Below, in pieces: positions 16,246 to 24,212 of a DNA stretch of 64,000 bases. Both the position numbers and the translations under genes were made by a program. The notes below the pieces were generated by a model. The model was not told the origin of the DNA, ran no database searches, and saw only the letters and a program-made list of their open reading frames with translations. How positions within the stretch are numbered: position 1 is the stretch's first letter; every line of letters starts with the position of its first letter. Origin of the DNA: Hyphomicrobiales bacterium (lineage in GTDB: Bacteria > Pseudomonadota > Alphaproteobacteria > Rhizobiales > Rhizobiaceae); NCBI GenBank assembly GCA_900469445.1, contig UBXM01000041.1:1-64000 (forward strand), given 5' to 3'.

Positions 16246-17397
16246 ATGGTCGCGCGTTACACCACGTCGGAATCAGTTACCGAAGGTCATCCGGACAAGG
16301 TCTGCGACCAGATTTCCGATGCCATTCTCGATGCGCATCTGGCGCAGGATCCAATGGCGCGGGTGGCGGCCGAGGTGATGGTGTCCGGCAACATGGTGCA
16401 TGTGGCCGGCGAGGTGACTTCGACGGCACGCGTGAATGTCACGGATATCGTACGCGGTGTCATCCGCGGCATCGGTTATACCTATCCTGATCTGGGCTTT
16501 GATGCGGATGGTTGTTTCATTCTCACCGACCTGCACGAACAGTCGCCCGATATCGCCCAGGGGGTCCTCCGGGAAAAGGATTTTGGTGCCGGCGATCAGG
16601 GCATATTTTACGGCTACGCGACCGACGAAACCGAGAGCCTGATGCCTGTCGCCATAGAGTATGCGCATCGCCTGACATATCGGCTGGCTGAAATGCGCAA
16701 GAACGGCCTCCTGCCGTTTCTGCGGCCGGACGGCAAGGCGCAGGTGACATTCGCGCATGATGCGCAGGGCCGGCCCGAGCGCCTGATCAGCGTCGTCGTC
16801 TCTACCCAGCATACGCAGGAGGTTTCCGAAGAAACGCTGCTGCGCGGCATTATCGGCCAGGTGATCGCGCCCGTGATGGGGGAGTGGTTGCGGCGTGACA
16901 CACGGGTGCTGATCAACCCGACAGGGCGGTTTGTGGCTGGTGGTCCGGCAGCCGATACGGGGCTTACCGGGCGAAAGATTATCGTTGATACCTATGGCGG
17001 CATCGGTCGCCACGGCGGCGGCGCCTTTTCCGGCAAGGACGCGACAAAAGTGGATAGAACCGGTGCCTATATGGCCCGTTATATCGCGAAGAATGTCGTG
17101 GCGGCGGGACTGGCGAAAAACTGCGAAATATCGCTGGCGTTTGCGATAGGTCAGACGATTCCGGAAATGGTCGGGGTATCGGTAGAGGGGAAATCGAAGG
17201 TCGATACGGATATTATTGCGGAAGCGATACGCGAGCTGTTTCCTCTCAGCGTATCCGGGATGATCGATGCACTCGCGCTGCGCCGTCCCGTTTTTCAGAA
17301 AACCGCTTCCTATGGTCACTTCGGTCGGATGACGGAGGAGAGGTCATGGGAGAAAACGGATCGCGCACAGATCCTTCGGAAGCGTTGCGTCGGCTGA
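16246..17397 (+). CDS. metK: S-adenosylmethionine synthetase within the microcompartment operon
   Basis: 383 aa with all landmarks: TSESVTEGHPDKVCDQISDAI (His15 of the active site), GAGDQGIFYGYATDE and the glycine-rich GGGAFSGKDATKVDR loop. It makes SAM from methionine and ATP. A dedicated copy within a radical-enzyme operon fits the need of the neighbouring activase for SAM. SAM synthetase genes are, as I recall, typical of the GRM3 subtype of propanediol microcompartments. Spacing to the activase is 51 bases, too short for a SAM riboswitch; GAAAGGAGGCGGCC precedes the ATG. Another housekeeping metK presumably exists elsewhere. Confidence 0.95.
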   Translation: MVARYTTSESVTEGHPDKVCDQISDAILDAHLAQDPMARVAAEVMVSGNMVHVAGEVTSTARVNVTDIVRGVIRGIGYTYPDLGFDADGCFILTDLHEQSPDIAQGVLREKDFGAGDQGIFYGYATDETESLMPVAIEYAHRLTYRLAEMRKNGLLPFLRPDGKAQVTFAHDAQGRPERLISVVVSTQHTQEVSEETLLRGIIGQVIAPVMGEWLRRDTRVLINPTGRFVAGGPAADTGLTGRKIIVDTYGGIGRHGGGAFSGKDATKVDRTGAYMARYIAKNVVAAGLAKNCEISLAFAIGQTIPEMVGVSVEGKSKVDTDIIAEAIRELFPLSVSGMIDALALRRPVFQKTASYGHFGRMTEERSWEKTDRAQILRKRCVG

Positions 17398-18731
17398 CAC
17401 CGGAGGTCGTGCTATTCCCCGAATTGTTTCCGGCAACGGCCGGCCGGCCTGCCGATGACACGGCGGCCGTCAAGGCTGCACGCCGAAAACGCCTGCTGGA
17501 GCTGATGAGCACAGACATGCTCCAGAAGGTTCAGGACAATTTCAGTGCCGCCGTCGGCGTCGCCATGGTGATCGTCGATCCGGACGGTGTGCCCGTCACC
17601 AAGCCGTCCGGTTTCTCCAGCTTCTGTCAATCCATCCGGCAGCGTGCAGAATGGCGTGAACGTTGTTTTCACTGTGATGCGGTGGGCGGGCGCACGGCGC
17701 TGTCTACCGGGGAACCCTCGATTTACAAGTGTCATTGCAGTCTTGTCGATTTCGCTGCGCCGATCATCATGCGCGGCGAATATCTGGGGGCCGTCATCTG
17801 CGGACAGGTCAAGCTGGCAGCCGGCGAGGATGCGCCGGGACTGGTGGACCTGTCCAACATCTTTCCGACGGAAAAATCCTGGCATGAGGACCAGCCGCTT
17901 CTGGACGAACATAGGCGGATCGGTGAAATCACCTATGAGAAGCTGCGTTCGGCGGCTTTTTCGATGTTCTATATCGCCTCGCATATCGTGGAAGAAAGCT
18001 ACTCTAAGGGCGTGATGCAGGAGCTGTATGCCAACAATTTACGGCTGGCCGAGGAATCCAAACGCCGCGCGCAACTGGAAAAACTGCTGCGCGAGGCCGA
18101 GTTGCAGGCGCTGTCCTATCAGGTCAATCCGCATTTTCTGTTCAATGTGCTGAATACGATCGGACGGCTGGCGCTGGTGGAATCCGCCCAGCAGACCGAA
18201 AACACGGTTTATGCCTTCGCCGACATGATGCGCTACATCCTGAAAAAAAGCGGTTCGCAATTCGTGCCGCTGCGCACGGAGATCGAGCATGTCAGCAACT
18301 ATCTGCAACTGTTGAAGCTGCGCCTCGGCGATCGCTTCGATTTCACACTGGACGTGCCGGAAGAGTTTCTGGAGGTGCTTTGTCCGTTCATGGTGCTGCA
18401 GCCCATTGTCGAAAACTGCATGAACTATGCGATCGAACCGCGCGAAAGCGGTGGACTGATTGAAATCGTCGGATATCGCGACGGTGCGGATGTCATTGTC
18501 GACATCGTTGACAATGGCGCCGGCATTTCGCCGGAGCGCAAGCAGGAAGTGATGCGCGGGGAGGCGGATCACGGCAATCGCAAGAGTATCGGCATCTACA
18601 ATGTCGACAGCCGCTTTCGTTATTATTTCGGGCCAGAGCATGGTCTGGAGATTTTAAGCCCTTACCGGCAGGGGCGCGGCACACTGGTGCGGATGCGTTT
18701 CCCGCTCGATTTCGACCCCGCCGAATTCTGA
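17346..18731 (+). CDS. PocR-domain sensor histidine kinase (LytS-type)
   Basis: 461 aa, cytoplasmic. Residues about 54-215 form a PocR domain, the sensor module of the 1,2-propanediol regulator PocR, with cysteines at 94, 107, 110, 129 and 131. A coiled-coil linker (about 218-255) leads to a LytS/YesM-type kinase: phospho-acceptor His263 in YQVNPHFLFN and an ATP lid with DNGAGI. It probably autophosphorylates in response to a diol and drives the response regulator downstream. Its start lies 52 bases inside the 3' end of metK, with GGAGGAGAGGTC before the ATG, so the two are translationally linked. Confidence 0.9.
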   Translation: MGENGSRTDPSEALRRLTPEVVLFPELFPATAGRPADDTAAVKAARRKRLLELMSTDMLQKVQDNFSAAVGVAMVIVDPDGVPVTKPSGFSSFCQSIRQRAEWRERCFHCDAVGGRTALSTGEPSIYKCHCSLVDFAAPIIMRGEYLGAVICGQVKLAAGEDAPGLVDLSNIFPTEKSWHEDQPLLDEHRRIGEITYEKLRSAAFSMFYIASHIVEESYSKGVMQELYANNLRLAEESKRRAQLEKLLREAELQALSYQVNPHFLFNVLNTIGRLALVESAQQTENTVYAFADMMRYILKKSGSQFVPLRTEIEHVSNYLQLLKLRLGDRFDFTLDVPEEFLEVLCPFMVLQPIVENCMNYAIEPRESGGLIEIVGYRDGADVIVDIVDNGAGISPERKQEVMRGEADHGNRKSIGIYNVDSRFRYYFGPEHGLEILSPYRQGRGTLVRMRFPLDFDPAEF

Positions 18732-18770
18732 TTTTTGACTGATACCGATGCCTCGAGGAGGAGGAATAAC

Positions 18771-19862
18771 ATGTTCAATATCGCCATCGTCGAAGACGAA
18801 GAATTGGAGCGGCGCGCTCTGCGCTCGATCCTCGAAAGCAATGTCGAGGGTATCCGTATCGTCGGCGAGGCGAAGAACGGTTCCGAAGCCGTGCGTCTGC
18901 TGGATGAGGAGCGCATCGAACTGATGTTGCTCGACATCAAGATACCTCGTCCCAACGGTTTGGAAATTCTTCAGATGATCCGCGAGCGGCATAAGGCGAC
19001 GAAGGTGCTTATCCTCACGGCCTATGATTATTTCGAGATCATGCAGAAGGCTATCGAGCTTAAGGCCGACGGATTTCTGTTGAAGCCGGTGCGTACCGAG
19101 GCGTTGCTAAAGGCCGTGGAGGACTGTCGCGCGGACTCTGTTGTTGCCCCATCGCGGGACGCGGGTGAACGACTGGTCTCCGAGGCCGATGATCCGGCCG
19201 ATGGTGATATCCGCAACCATCTCGCCGCCTTGGTGAAGCAGGGCGCTTATCGGGACTGTTTAAAGCTGGTTCGGCAGCGGCTTGAGGCGATTTACGCCCA
19301 TCGCGATATCGCACCACGCCATGAGGTTCTCGATCTCGCCGAGGTGCTGACCGATCTGGCCACCGAGTTGGGGTGTGAACTGGAACCGGCGCTGTCGCGA
19401 CAGATCGACGCTCTGGAAAGCCAGCGGCTGGATGCGCGCAGCCTCTACAAGGTGCAGGAACTTTTCTGCCAGATGACCGATGCGCTGTTCGACAATGACG
19501 AGGAGCGGGGTGTGCCAGCCTCCGAACGCATCGAGACCGTCTTGCAGTTCATCGAGCGCAATTTGTGCAAGGGCGTGACGCTGGAAGATGCGGCCGATTT
19601 CGCGCATGTCAGCCCATGTTATCTCAGCCGTCTGTTCCGTAAGGAAATGAACATGACGTTCATTTCCTACATCAAGGAGCAGCGGATTGAGCGAGCAAAG
19701 CAATTGCTGCAAAATAGCGACCAGCCCATCACCAACGTGTCGCTCGACCTGTCCTATGCGGATGCCAACTATTTCTGCAAGGCTTTCAAGAAGGAGGTCG
19801 GTATTTCACCTTCGGAATATCGTCAGAAATTCAAACAATCCAGGCTCCTTCGAGCGAGCTGA
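18771..19862 (+). CDS. AraC-type response regulator (YesN-like) of the microcompartment locus
   Basis: 363 aa. Receiver domain 1-120 with acidic pocket EDEE and phospho-acceptor Asp55 (LLDIKIPRPNG); AraC-type double helix-turn-helix in the last 100 residues (TLEDAADFAHVSPCYLSRLFRKE, then DANYFCKAFKKEVGISPSEYR). Pairs with the PocR kinase and is expected to activate the divergent promoter region at 3089-3716. The start at 18771 is taken because GAGGAGGAGGAAT lies directly upstream; the longer frame from 18735 would add twelve unlikely residues. Confidence 0.9.
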   Translation: MFNIAIVEDEELERRALRSILESNVEGIRIVGEAKNGSEAVRLLDEERIELMLLDIKIPRPNGLEILQMIRERHKATKVLILTAYDYFEIMQKAIELKADGFLLKPVRTEALLKAVEDCRADSVVAPSRDAGERLVSEADDPADGDIRNHLAALVKQGAYRDCLKLVRQRLEAIYAHRDIAPRHEVLDLAEVLTDLATELGCELEPALSRQIDALESQRLDARSLYKVQELFCQMTDALFDNDEERGVPASERIETVLQFIERNLCKGVTLEDAADFAHVSPCYLSRLFRKEMNMTFISYIKEQRIERAKQLLQNSDQPITNVSLDLSYADANYFCKAFKKEVGISPSEYRQKFKQSRLLRAS

Positions 19863-20197
19863 AACATGCTTTTCAGTCATCTGTGGGCCCTGCGGCTCTG
19901 CAAAGCTTCATGACCTGTTTTGGTGATGCGGATGTAGCGTTCAAGGGCAGCTGGGGCCACCCCTTCAAGGCTCTCCCAGAATAGGGGGGGCGGCCTAGCG
20001 GAATGGGCGTGGCTTCCTCCGAGCCTTTCAATTGATCCAGGCCTTTTTGATGATTTCGGCTTTATGCCGGTCCGGCACGCAATGTCCCGGCGGCGCAGCT
20101 TTGTATTCAACCAGGTCAAGTGAGATCTGCGGTGGCTCAGCCAGCCGGTGGCTTCGACGGTCCGTTTGTTGTAATCTCATGAATATTGGGAGGACGC
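19863..20197. other. Gap between the microcompartment operon and adenylate cyclase
   Basis: 335 bases without a supported gene. A minus-strand open frame (19877-20119) has no recognisable product. The region marks the end of the microcompartment locus and holds the promoter of the cyclase gene; I see no clear terminator hairpin. Confidence 0.4.
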
Positions 20198-22420
20198 ATG
20201 GAACGTCGTCTCGCCGCCATCCTGATCGCAGATGTCGTCGGTTACAGCCATCTCAGCGAAATCGACGAAGAAAAGACACGCGCGCAATTCAGGTCCGACA
20301 CGGACAATATCTGGATCCCCGCTATCGAGGCCCACAGTGGCCGGCTCGTGAAGACGATGGGTGACGGCCTCCTCGTGGAATTTCATAGCGTCGTCGATGC
20401 TCTTCGGTGCGCGATCGATGTCCAGAGACAGAAGAGAGAGCAGGGCCATTCTTCTGCTGGACCTGCGCAACTGCAATTCCGCATTGGCATCAATCTTGGG
20501 GATGTTCTTGTCGAGGGCGATGATGTGCACGGTGAAGGCGTCAATATCGCCGACCGTATCGAGGCATTGTCGGTGCCCGGCGGCATCGCGATATCCGGCT
20601 CCACCTATGATCAGGTCAGATCCAAGATCAATGTCGAATACAAGTCTTTGGGAAGTCGAAAAATCAAGGGGCGCTCCGAGCCCATCAGGGTGTACCGTGT
20701 TCTGTCTGAGGCGCCGAAACTACGGCGATTTCCAGTAATCAGGCTCCTATGGCGGAGGCGCATACCGGTTGCCATCGCCATGACCGGGGGACTGCTGGCA
20801 GTGGTCGGCCTGACATGGTGGCATGCGCAGCCCACTTTGTTTGATGCACAGCCAACGCGGCAATATGCCTATCCGTTGCCGGACAAGCCATCCGTCGCGG
20901 TTCTACCCTTCACCAATGTGAGCGGGGAGACAACCCGCGATCACTTGGCCGAAGGTCTCACAGATGACCTCATAACCGAACTCTCGAAGGTTTCCGGCCT
21001 CTTCGTGGTGGCGCAACATTCCGTCTCGGATGCCCGCGAAAAATCCGGTACGATCCAGGAAGTGGCGTCTGCGCTAGGGGTCCGGTATGTGCTTGAGGGA
21101 ACGTTGCAGCGCGACGGACCACGTCTGAGGATCAATGCCAAGTTGATCGAGGCAATGACAGGCCTGTCAATCTGGGCCGAAAAATACGATCGCCAGTATG
21201 CTGATTTGTTCACCGTTCAGGATGATGTGATCGGACGGATCATATCGGCGCTCTCGGTCAAGTTAAGCAAAGGCGAACAGCAACAGCTTGCCCGCCTGCC
21301 CACCGACAATCTGGAAGCGTATGACTATTACATGCGGGCCCAACATGAGGGGTTCATTTATGGCGATGTCGATACTTATCGGCGGACATTGTCCTTCTAT
21401 CAAAAGGCAATCGAGCTCGATCCCCGCTTTGCAAACGCCTATGCTGGGATAGCCCGGGTCGCCGTCGACGTCTGGCGTAACGACTATAACTTCTTGTGGT
21501 CGGCCGCGGTCGCGCGAAAGATTGCCTATGATGCGGCGGGACAGGCGTTGAAACTGGATCCCGGAAACTCCCGGGCGCATACGGTCCTTGCATTACTGCA
21601 ATGGGTCGATGGCCACGGTGGCGAAGCGCTTGCGTCGGCCAACAACGCGATAGCGGCCCAACCCAACGACGCAGAAGCGCTGGCCAATCTTGCGCTCATC
21701 CAGGCCCATACAGGCTCGCCTGACGAAGCCGTTTCCACAATCGAGATGGCGCTTCGGCTTGATCCCTCACCGGCGCCTGGGTTCAAGCTGCTCACCGGAA
21801 TAGTATTTTATACCGCGCGAAAGGATAGCCACGCGATCCCGCTAATCGAGGCCGCGCTGATGAGCCTTCCGAAAACCGAACCGGCTCGAGAATATCTTGC
21901 GGCAGCCTACGCAAATATCGGCGATAAAACGCGGGCGCGGGAGGAGGCGACACGGTTGCTTGGGCTCTTTCCGGAAAGCAATTTGAGCTATTATCGGTAT
22001 CTCTATGACTATTGGGCAGACGAAGATCTCGACCATCATCTGACCGCCCTCAAATCCGCCGGCATTCCGGATTGGCCATTCGGCTTCGAGGGCCATGACC
22101 GGGATCGGATAACAGGGGCGGATCTGCGAGCGTTGATCGACAATCAGACATGGATTGGCAGGCATCGAAACGGGTCCGAATTCCTTCAGTATTTCAGCTC
22201 GGACGGAAAGACGGCTTACCGCAGCGCCAACACAAGCATTACCGGCACTGCCGAAATCAAGGACGACAGATTGTGCGAGAAATTCGAGGGCTATTTTCTA
22301 GATCGCCTGGTGTGCGGCACCGTTTATCGCAACGTAAACACGGGGATGGCCAATTTCGCTTATGTCCATATCACGCCACGATCGCTGCAGTATTTCTCGC
22401 TTGAGGAAAAAGCGCGCTGA
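20198..22420 (+). CDS. Class III adenylate cyclase with TPR repeats
   Basis: 740 aa. The N-terminal class III nucleotide cyclase domain (1-165) has both metal-binding aspartates, Asp12 in ILIADVVGYS and Asp56 in KTMGDGLLVEF. A single membrane segment at about 190-207 separates it from a C-terminal part with TolB-like (SVAVLPFTNVSG, about 225-345) and TPR-like (about 360-620) sequence. This architecture is multiplied in rhizobial genomes. The product is cAMP; the input sensed by the periplasmic part is unknown. ATG 20198 with GGGAGGA upstream is preferred to a TTG at 20186. A cNMP-binding protein is encoded nearby at 23715-24170. Confidence 0.9.
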   Translation: MERRLAAILIADVVGYSHLSEIDEEKTRAQFRSDTDNIWIPAIEAHSGRLVKTMGDGLLVEFHSVVDALRCAIDVQRQKREQGHSSAGPAQLQFRIGINLGDVLVEGDDVHGEGVNIADRIEALSVPGGIAISGSTYDQVRSKINVEYKSLGSRKIKGRSEPIRVYRVLSEAPKLRRFPVIRLLWRRRIPVAIAMTGGLLAVVGLTWWHAQPTLFDAQPTRQYAYPLPDKPSVAVLPFTNVSGETTRDHLAEGLTDDLITELSKVSGLFVVAQHSVSDAREKSGTIQEVASALGVRYVLEGTLQRDGPRLRINAKLIEAMTGLSIWAEKYDRQYADLFTVQDDVIGRIISALSVKLSKGEQQQLARLPTDNLEAYDYYMRAQHEGFIYGDVDTYRRTLSFYQKAIELDPRFANAYAGIARVAVDVWRNDYNFLWSAAVARKIAYDAAGQALKLDPGNSRAHTVLALLQWVDGHGGEALASANNAIAAQPNDAEALANLALIQAHTGSPDEAVSTIEMALRLDPSPAPGFKLLTGIVFYTARKDSHAIPLIEAALMSLPKTEPAREYLAAAYANIGDKTRAREEATRLLGLFPESNLSYYRYLYDYWADEDLDHHLTALKSAGIPDWPFGFEGHDRDRITGADLRALIDNQTWIGRHRNGSEFLQYFSSDGKTAYRSANTSITGTAEIKDDRLCEKFEGYFLDRLVCGTVYRNVNTGMANFAYVHITPRSLQYFSLEEKAR

Positions 22421-22431
22421 TTGCAACTACG

Positions 22432-22929
22432 TCATTGCCACTGCTTCTGGATCTTCTCGGATATGAGCGTCTGCTGGACATCGGCCCAGTGTTTTTGCGA
22501 TTCCGGCACCTTTGACTTGTTTGTCTCCATGCCTTCGGCCGCGCCGGGATCGTAACTGATATAAAGTTTGCCATCGATGATGCGCCAGGCGCGCGGATCG
22601 ACATTGGTCGTTACCGTCCCGAACGACACACCATCCGCGCAATATCCGCCATATTGAGGGGCATAACGGGAAGGTTCCTTGACGAAAAGATCCCGGTGTT
22701 CGGCACTGGCAAAATACCAGATCGCTCCCAACCAGCGATGGGAATATTGGGCGTTCCCTTCGACCGCCTTGCCATCGACGAAATAGGCAACCGGGTCATA
22801 TCCCTTGATCGCCACATTGCCAAAATAGCCCGTATTCACGACGTCTTCGCCGGCTGCGGTTTGCGCCAGCGAGGCGCAAATTGCCAGCGTAGCCAGCCCA
22901 AGATGACCCATTTTCCTGTTCGTGGACAT
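22432..22929 (-). CDS. Secreted YHS-domain protein
   Basis: 165 aa with an N-terminal signal peptide ending near TAAGEDVV. The mature part contains the YHS-type segment AIKGYDPVAYFVDGKAVEG, then YSHRWLGAIWYFAS and APQYGGYCADGVS. YHS domains are small metal-associated folds found with copper or heavy-metal proteins; many periplasmic ones of this length are uncharacterised. It lies 32 bases downstream of the ankyrin gene, so the two probably form an operon and act together in the periplasm. Confidence 0.82.
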   Translation of the reverse strand: MSTNRKMGHLGLATLAICASLAQTAAGEDVVNTGYFGNVAIKGYDPVAYFVDGKAVEGNAQYSHRWLGAIWYFASAEHRDLFVKEPSRYAPQYGGYCADGVSFGTVTTNVDPRAWRIIDGKLYISYDPGAAEGMETNKSKVPESQKHWADVQQTLISEKIQKQWQ

Positions 22930-22961
22930 GATGTCCCTCCCGATGTCGCCCTCAAGTCATG

Positions 22962-23558
22962 TCAGGGCGACTTCCGTTTCATGCACTCCTTGTAGAGCGG
23001 TTCACCGACGAGTTCAGCCTTCTGGCATGTCGCGCCCGCCTTCATCAGCATCTCGCCGACATCCCAATATCCGCGCCACCCGGCTTGCGTAAGCGGCGTA
23101 TAGCCATTCCTCTCCACCGCCTCGACATCCGCCTTGTTGGCAACCAGAAATGCGGCGACATCGGCATGACCTTCTTCTGCCGCTGCGTGCAGGGCGGACA
23201 TGTGGTAGAAATTTTGGGTGTCGTTAACGGCAGCCCCATCAGCAACAAGACGTTTCACTATGTCGAGGTTTCCGACATAGGCGGCGGCGTGGAGCGCAGT
23301 CAGACCGCTTTTGTTGCGACCGGCGACATCGGCACCGCGCGCGAGGATCAAACCTACGGCGTCGGCATTTCCACTTAGCGATGCCAGGATGAGAGGCGAA
23401 TCTCCGGCCTCATCTGCATCCGAGACATTGTTTCCCGCGTCGAGAGCCTGCGTCAGAAGCGCGATATTCCCATTCCGTGCGGCCTCGTGCAGTTGACCTG
23501 CGGCCGCCAGATTGGCCGATAGACCGACCATCAAAAACATCGATTTAGCGAAGACCAC
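22962..23558 (-). CDS. Secreted ankyrin-repeat protein
   Basis: 198 aa with a short signal sequence (FLMVGLSANLAAAG) and about four ankyrin repeats, seen as GDSPLILASLSGNADAV, GLTALHAAAYVGNLDIV, MSALHAAAEEGHADVA and GYTPLTQAGWRGYWDV. A GTG start at 23558 is chosen because AGGGAGGG lies seven bases upstream and it leaves a proper signal peptide; the longer ATG frame at 23615 has no site. Ankyrin repeats bind proteins; the partner may be the adjacent YHS protein, since the pair is co-directional and close. Confidence 0.82.
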   Translation of the reverse strand: MVFAKSMFLMVGLSANLAAAGQLHEAARNGNIALLTQALDAGNNVSDADEAGDSPLILASLSGNADAVGLILARGADVAGRNKSGLTALHAAAYVGNLDIVKRLVADGAAVNDTQNFYHMSALHAAAEEGHADVAAFLVANKADVEAVERNGYTPLTQAGWRGYWDVGEMLMKAGATCQKAELVGEPLYKECMKRKSP

Positions 23559-23714
23559 GGCACAACCCTCCCTGGCCGGGAGAGCTTCAGGCGCACTCCC
23601 ACCTGCACGCCGCATTCAATAAATCAGGAGGGCGGAATATAGCAGTTATCAGGTTTTCAAGCAACCAATGCTTCCAAAAGGTGGCGAGCGATCTTCGCTA
23701 TTTTGCGCTACCGA

Positions 23715-24170
23715 TCAGTCTGGAGTAGGCGGCTGGCGCGCATTGACGAGCTCGACGGTTGTTTTGCTCAACCGCGTTACAAGCGTGCGCATGATCTCCG
23801 AAGCGACGGTGGGAAACTCGCCAGTCAACGCTAGAAAGTGATCATTGGAAATGCGCAGCGCTTCCAGTTTCGACGTCGCACGTACAGTTGCCGTGCGTGG
23901 AATATTACAAAGAGCAGACATCTCGCCAACAACCGCATTGCGGCCGACTTCCGCGACGGTCATGTCGCCGGAGGCAGATGAGACGATGACATCTGCCGTG
24001 CCGGACAGCAACACAAAGGCGGCATCGCCTTGGTCACCTTGGTGGAAGAGATCCTGACCTTTTCGGTAGATCATGCGGTCGCAAGCAAAAGCCAGCAGCT
24101 TGAGCTTAGCCGGCTCGACGCTTGAAAAGATGGGTATTTCCCTCAATGTCTGGACTTCATCGCTGAGCAA
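23715..24170 (-). CDS. Stand-alone cyclic-nucleotide-binding domain protein
   Basis: 151 aa consisting almost entirely of a CNB/Crp-like beta-roll: IPIFSSVEPAKLKLLAF, FHQGDQGDAAFVLLSGTADV and the phosphate-binding-cassette-like GRNAVVGEMSALCNIPRTATVRA. There is no DNA-binding domain, so it is not a transcription factor by itself. It lies 42 bases downstream of the large ABC-type gene and probably is co-transcribed with it, suggesting that cAMP from the nearby cyclase controls that protein. Confidence 0.85.
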   Translation of the reverse strand: MLSDEVQTLREIPIFSSVEPAKLKLLAFACDRMIYRKGQDLFHQGDQGDAAFVLLSGTADVIVSSASGDMTVAEVGRNAVVGEMSALCNIPRTATVRATSKLEALRISNDHFLALTGEFPTVASEIMRTLVTRLSKTTVELVNARQPPTPD

Positions 24171-24212
24171 TCTAGTCTCTCCGGCAAGATATTTTCTATC
24201 GCATCTCGATGT

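Noticed and set aside
17346..17397. Frameshift joining metK to the PocR kinase
   Set aside because: MetK is full length with a normal end and the kinase has its own strong ribosome binding site, so it is an ordinary overlap.
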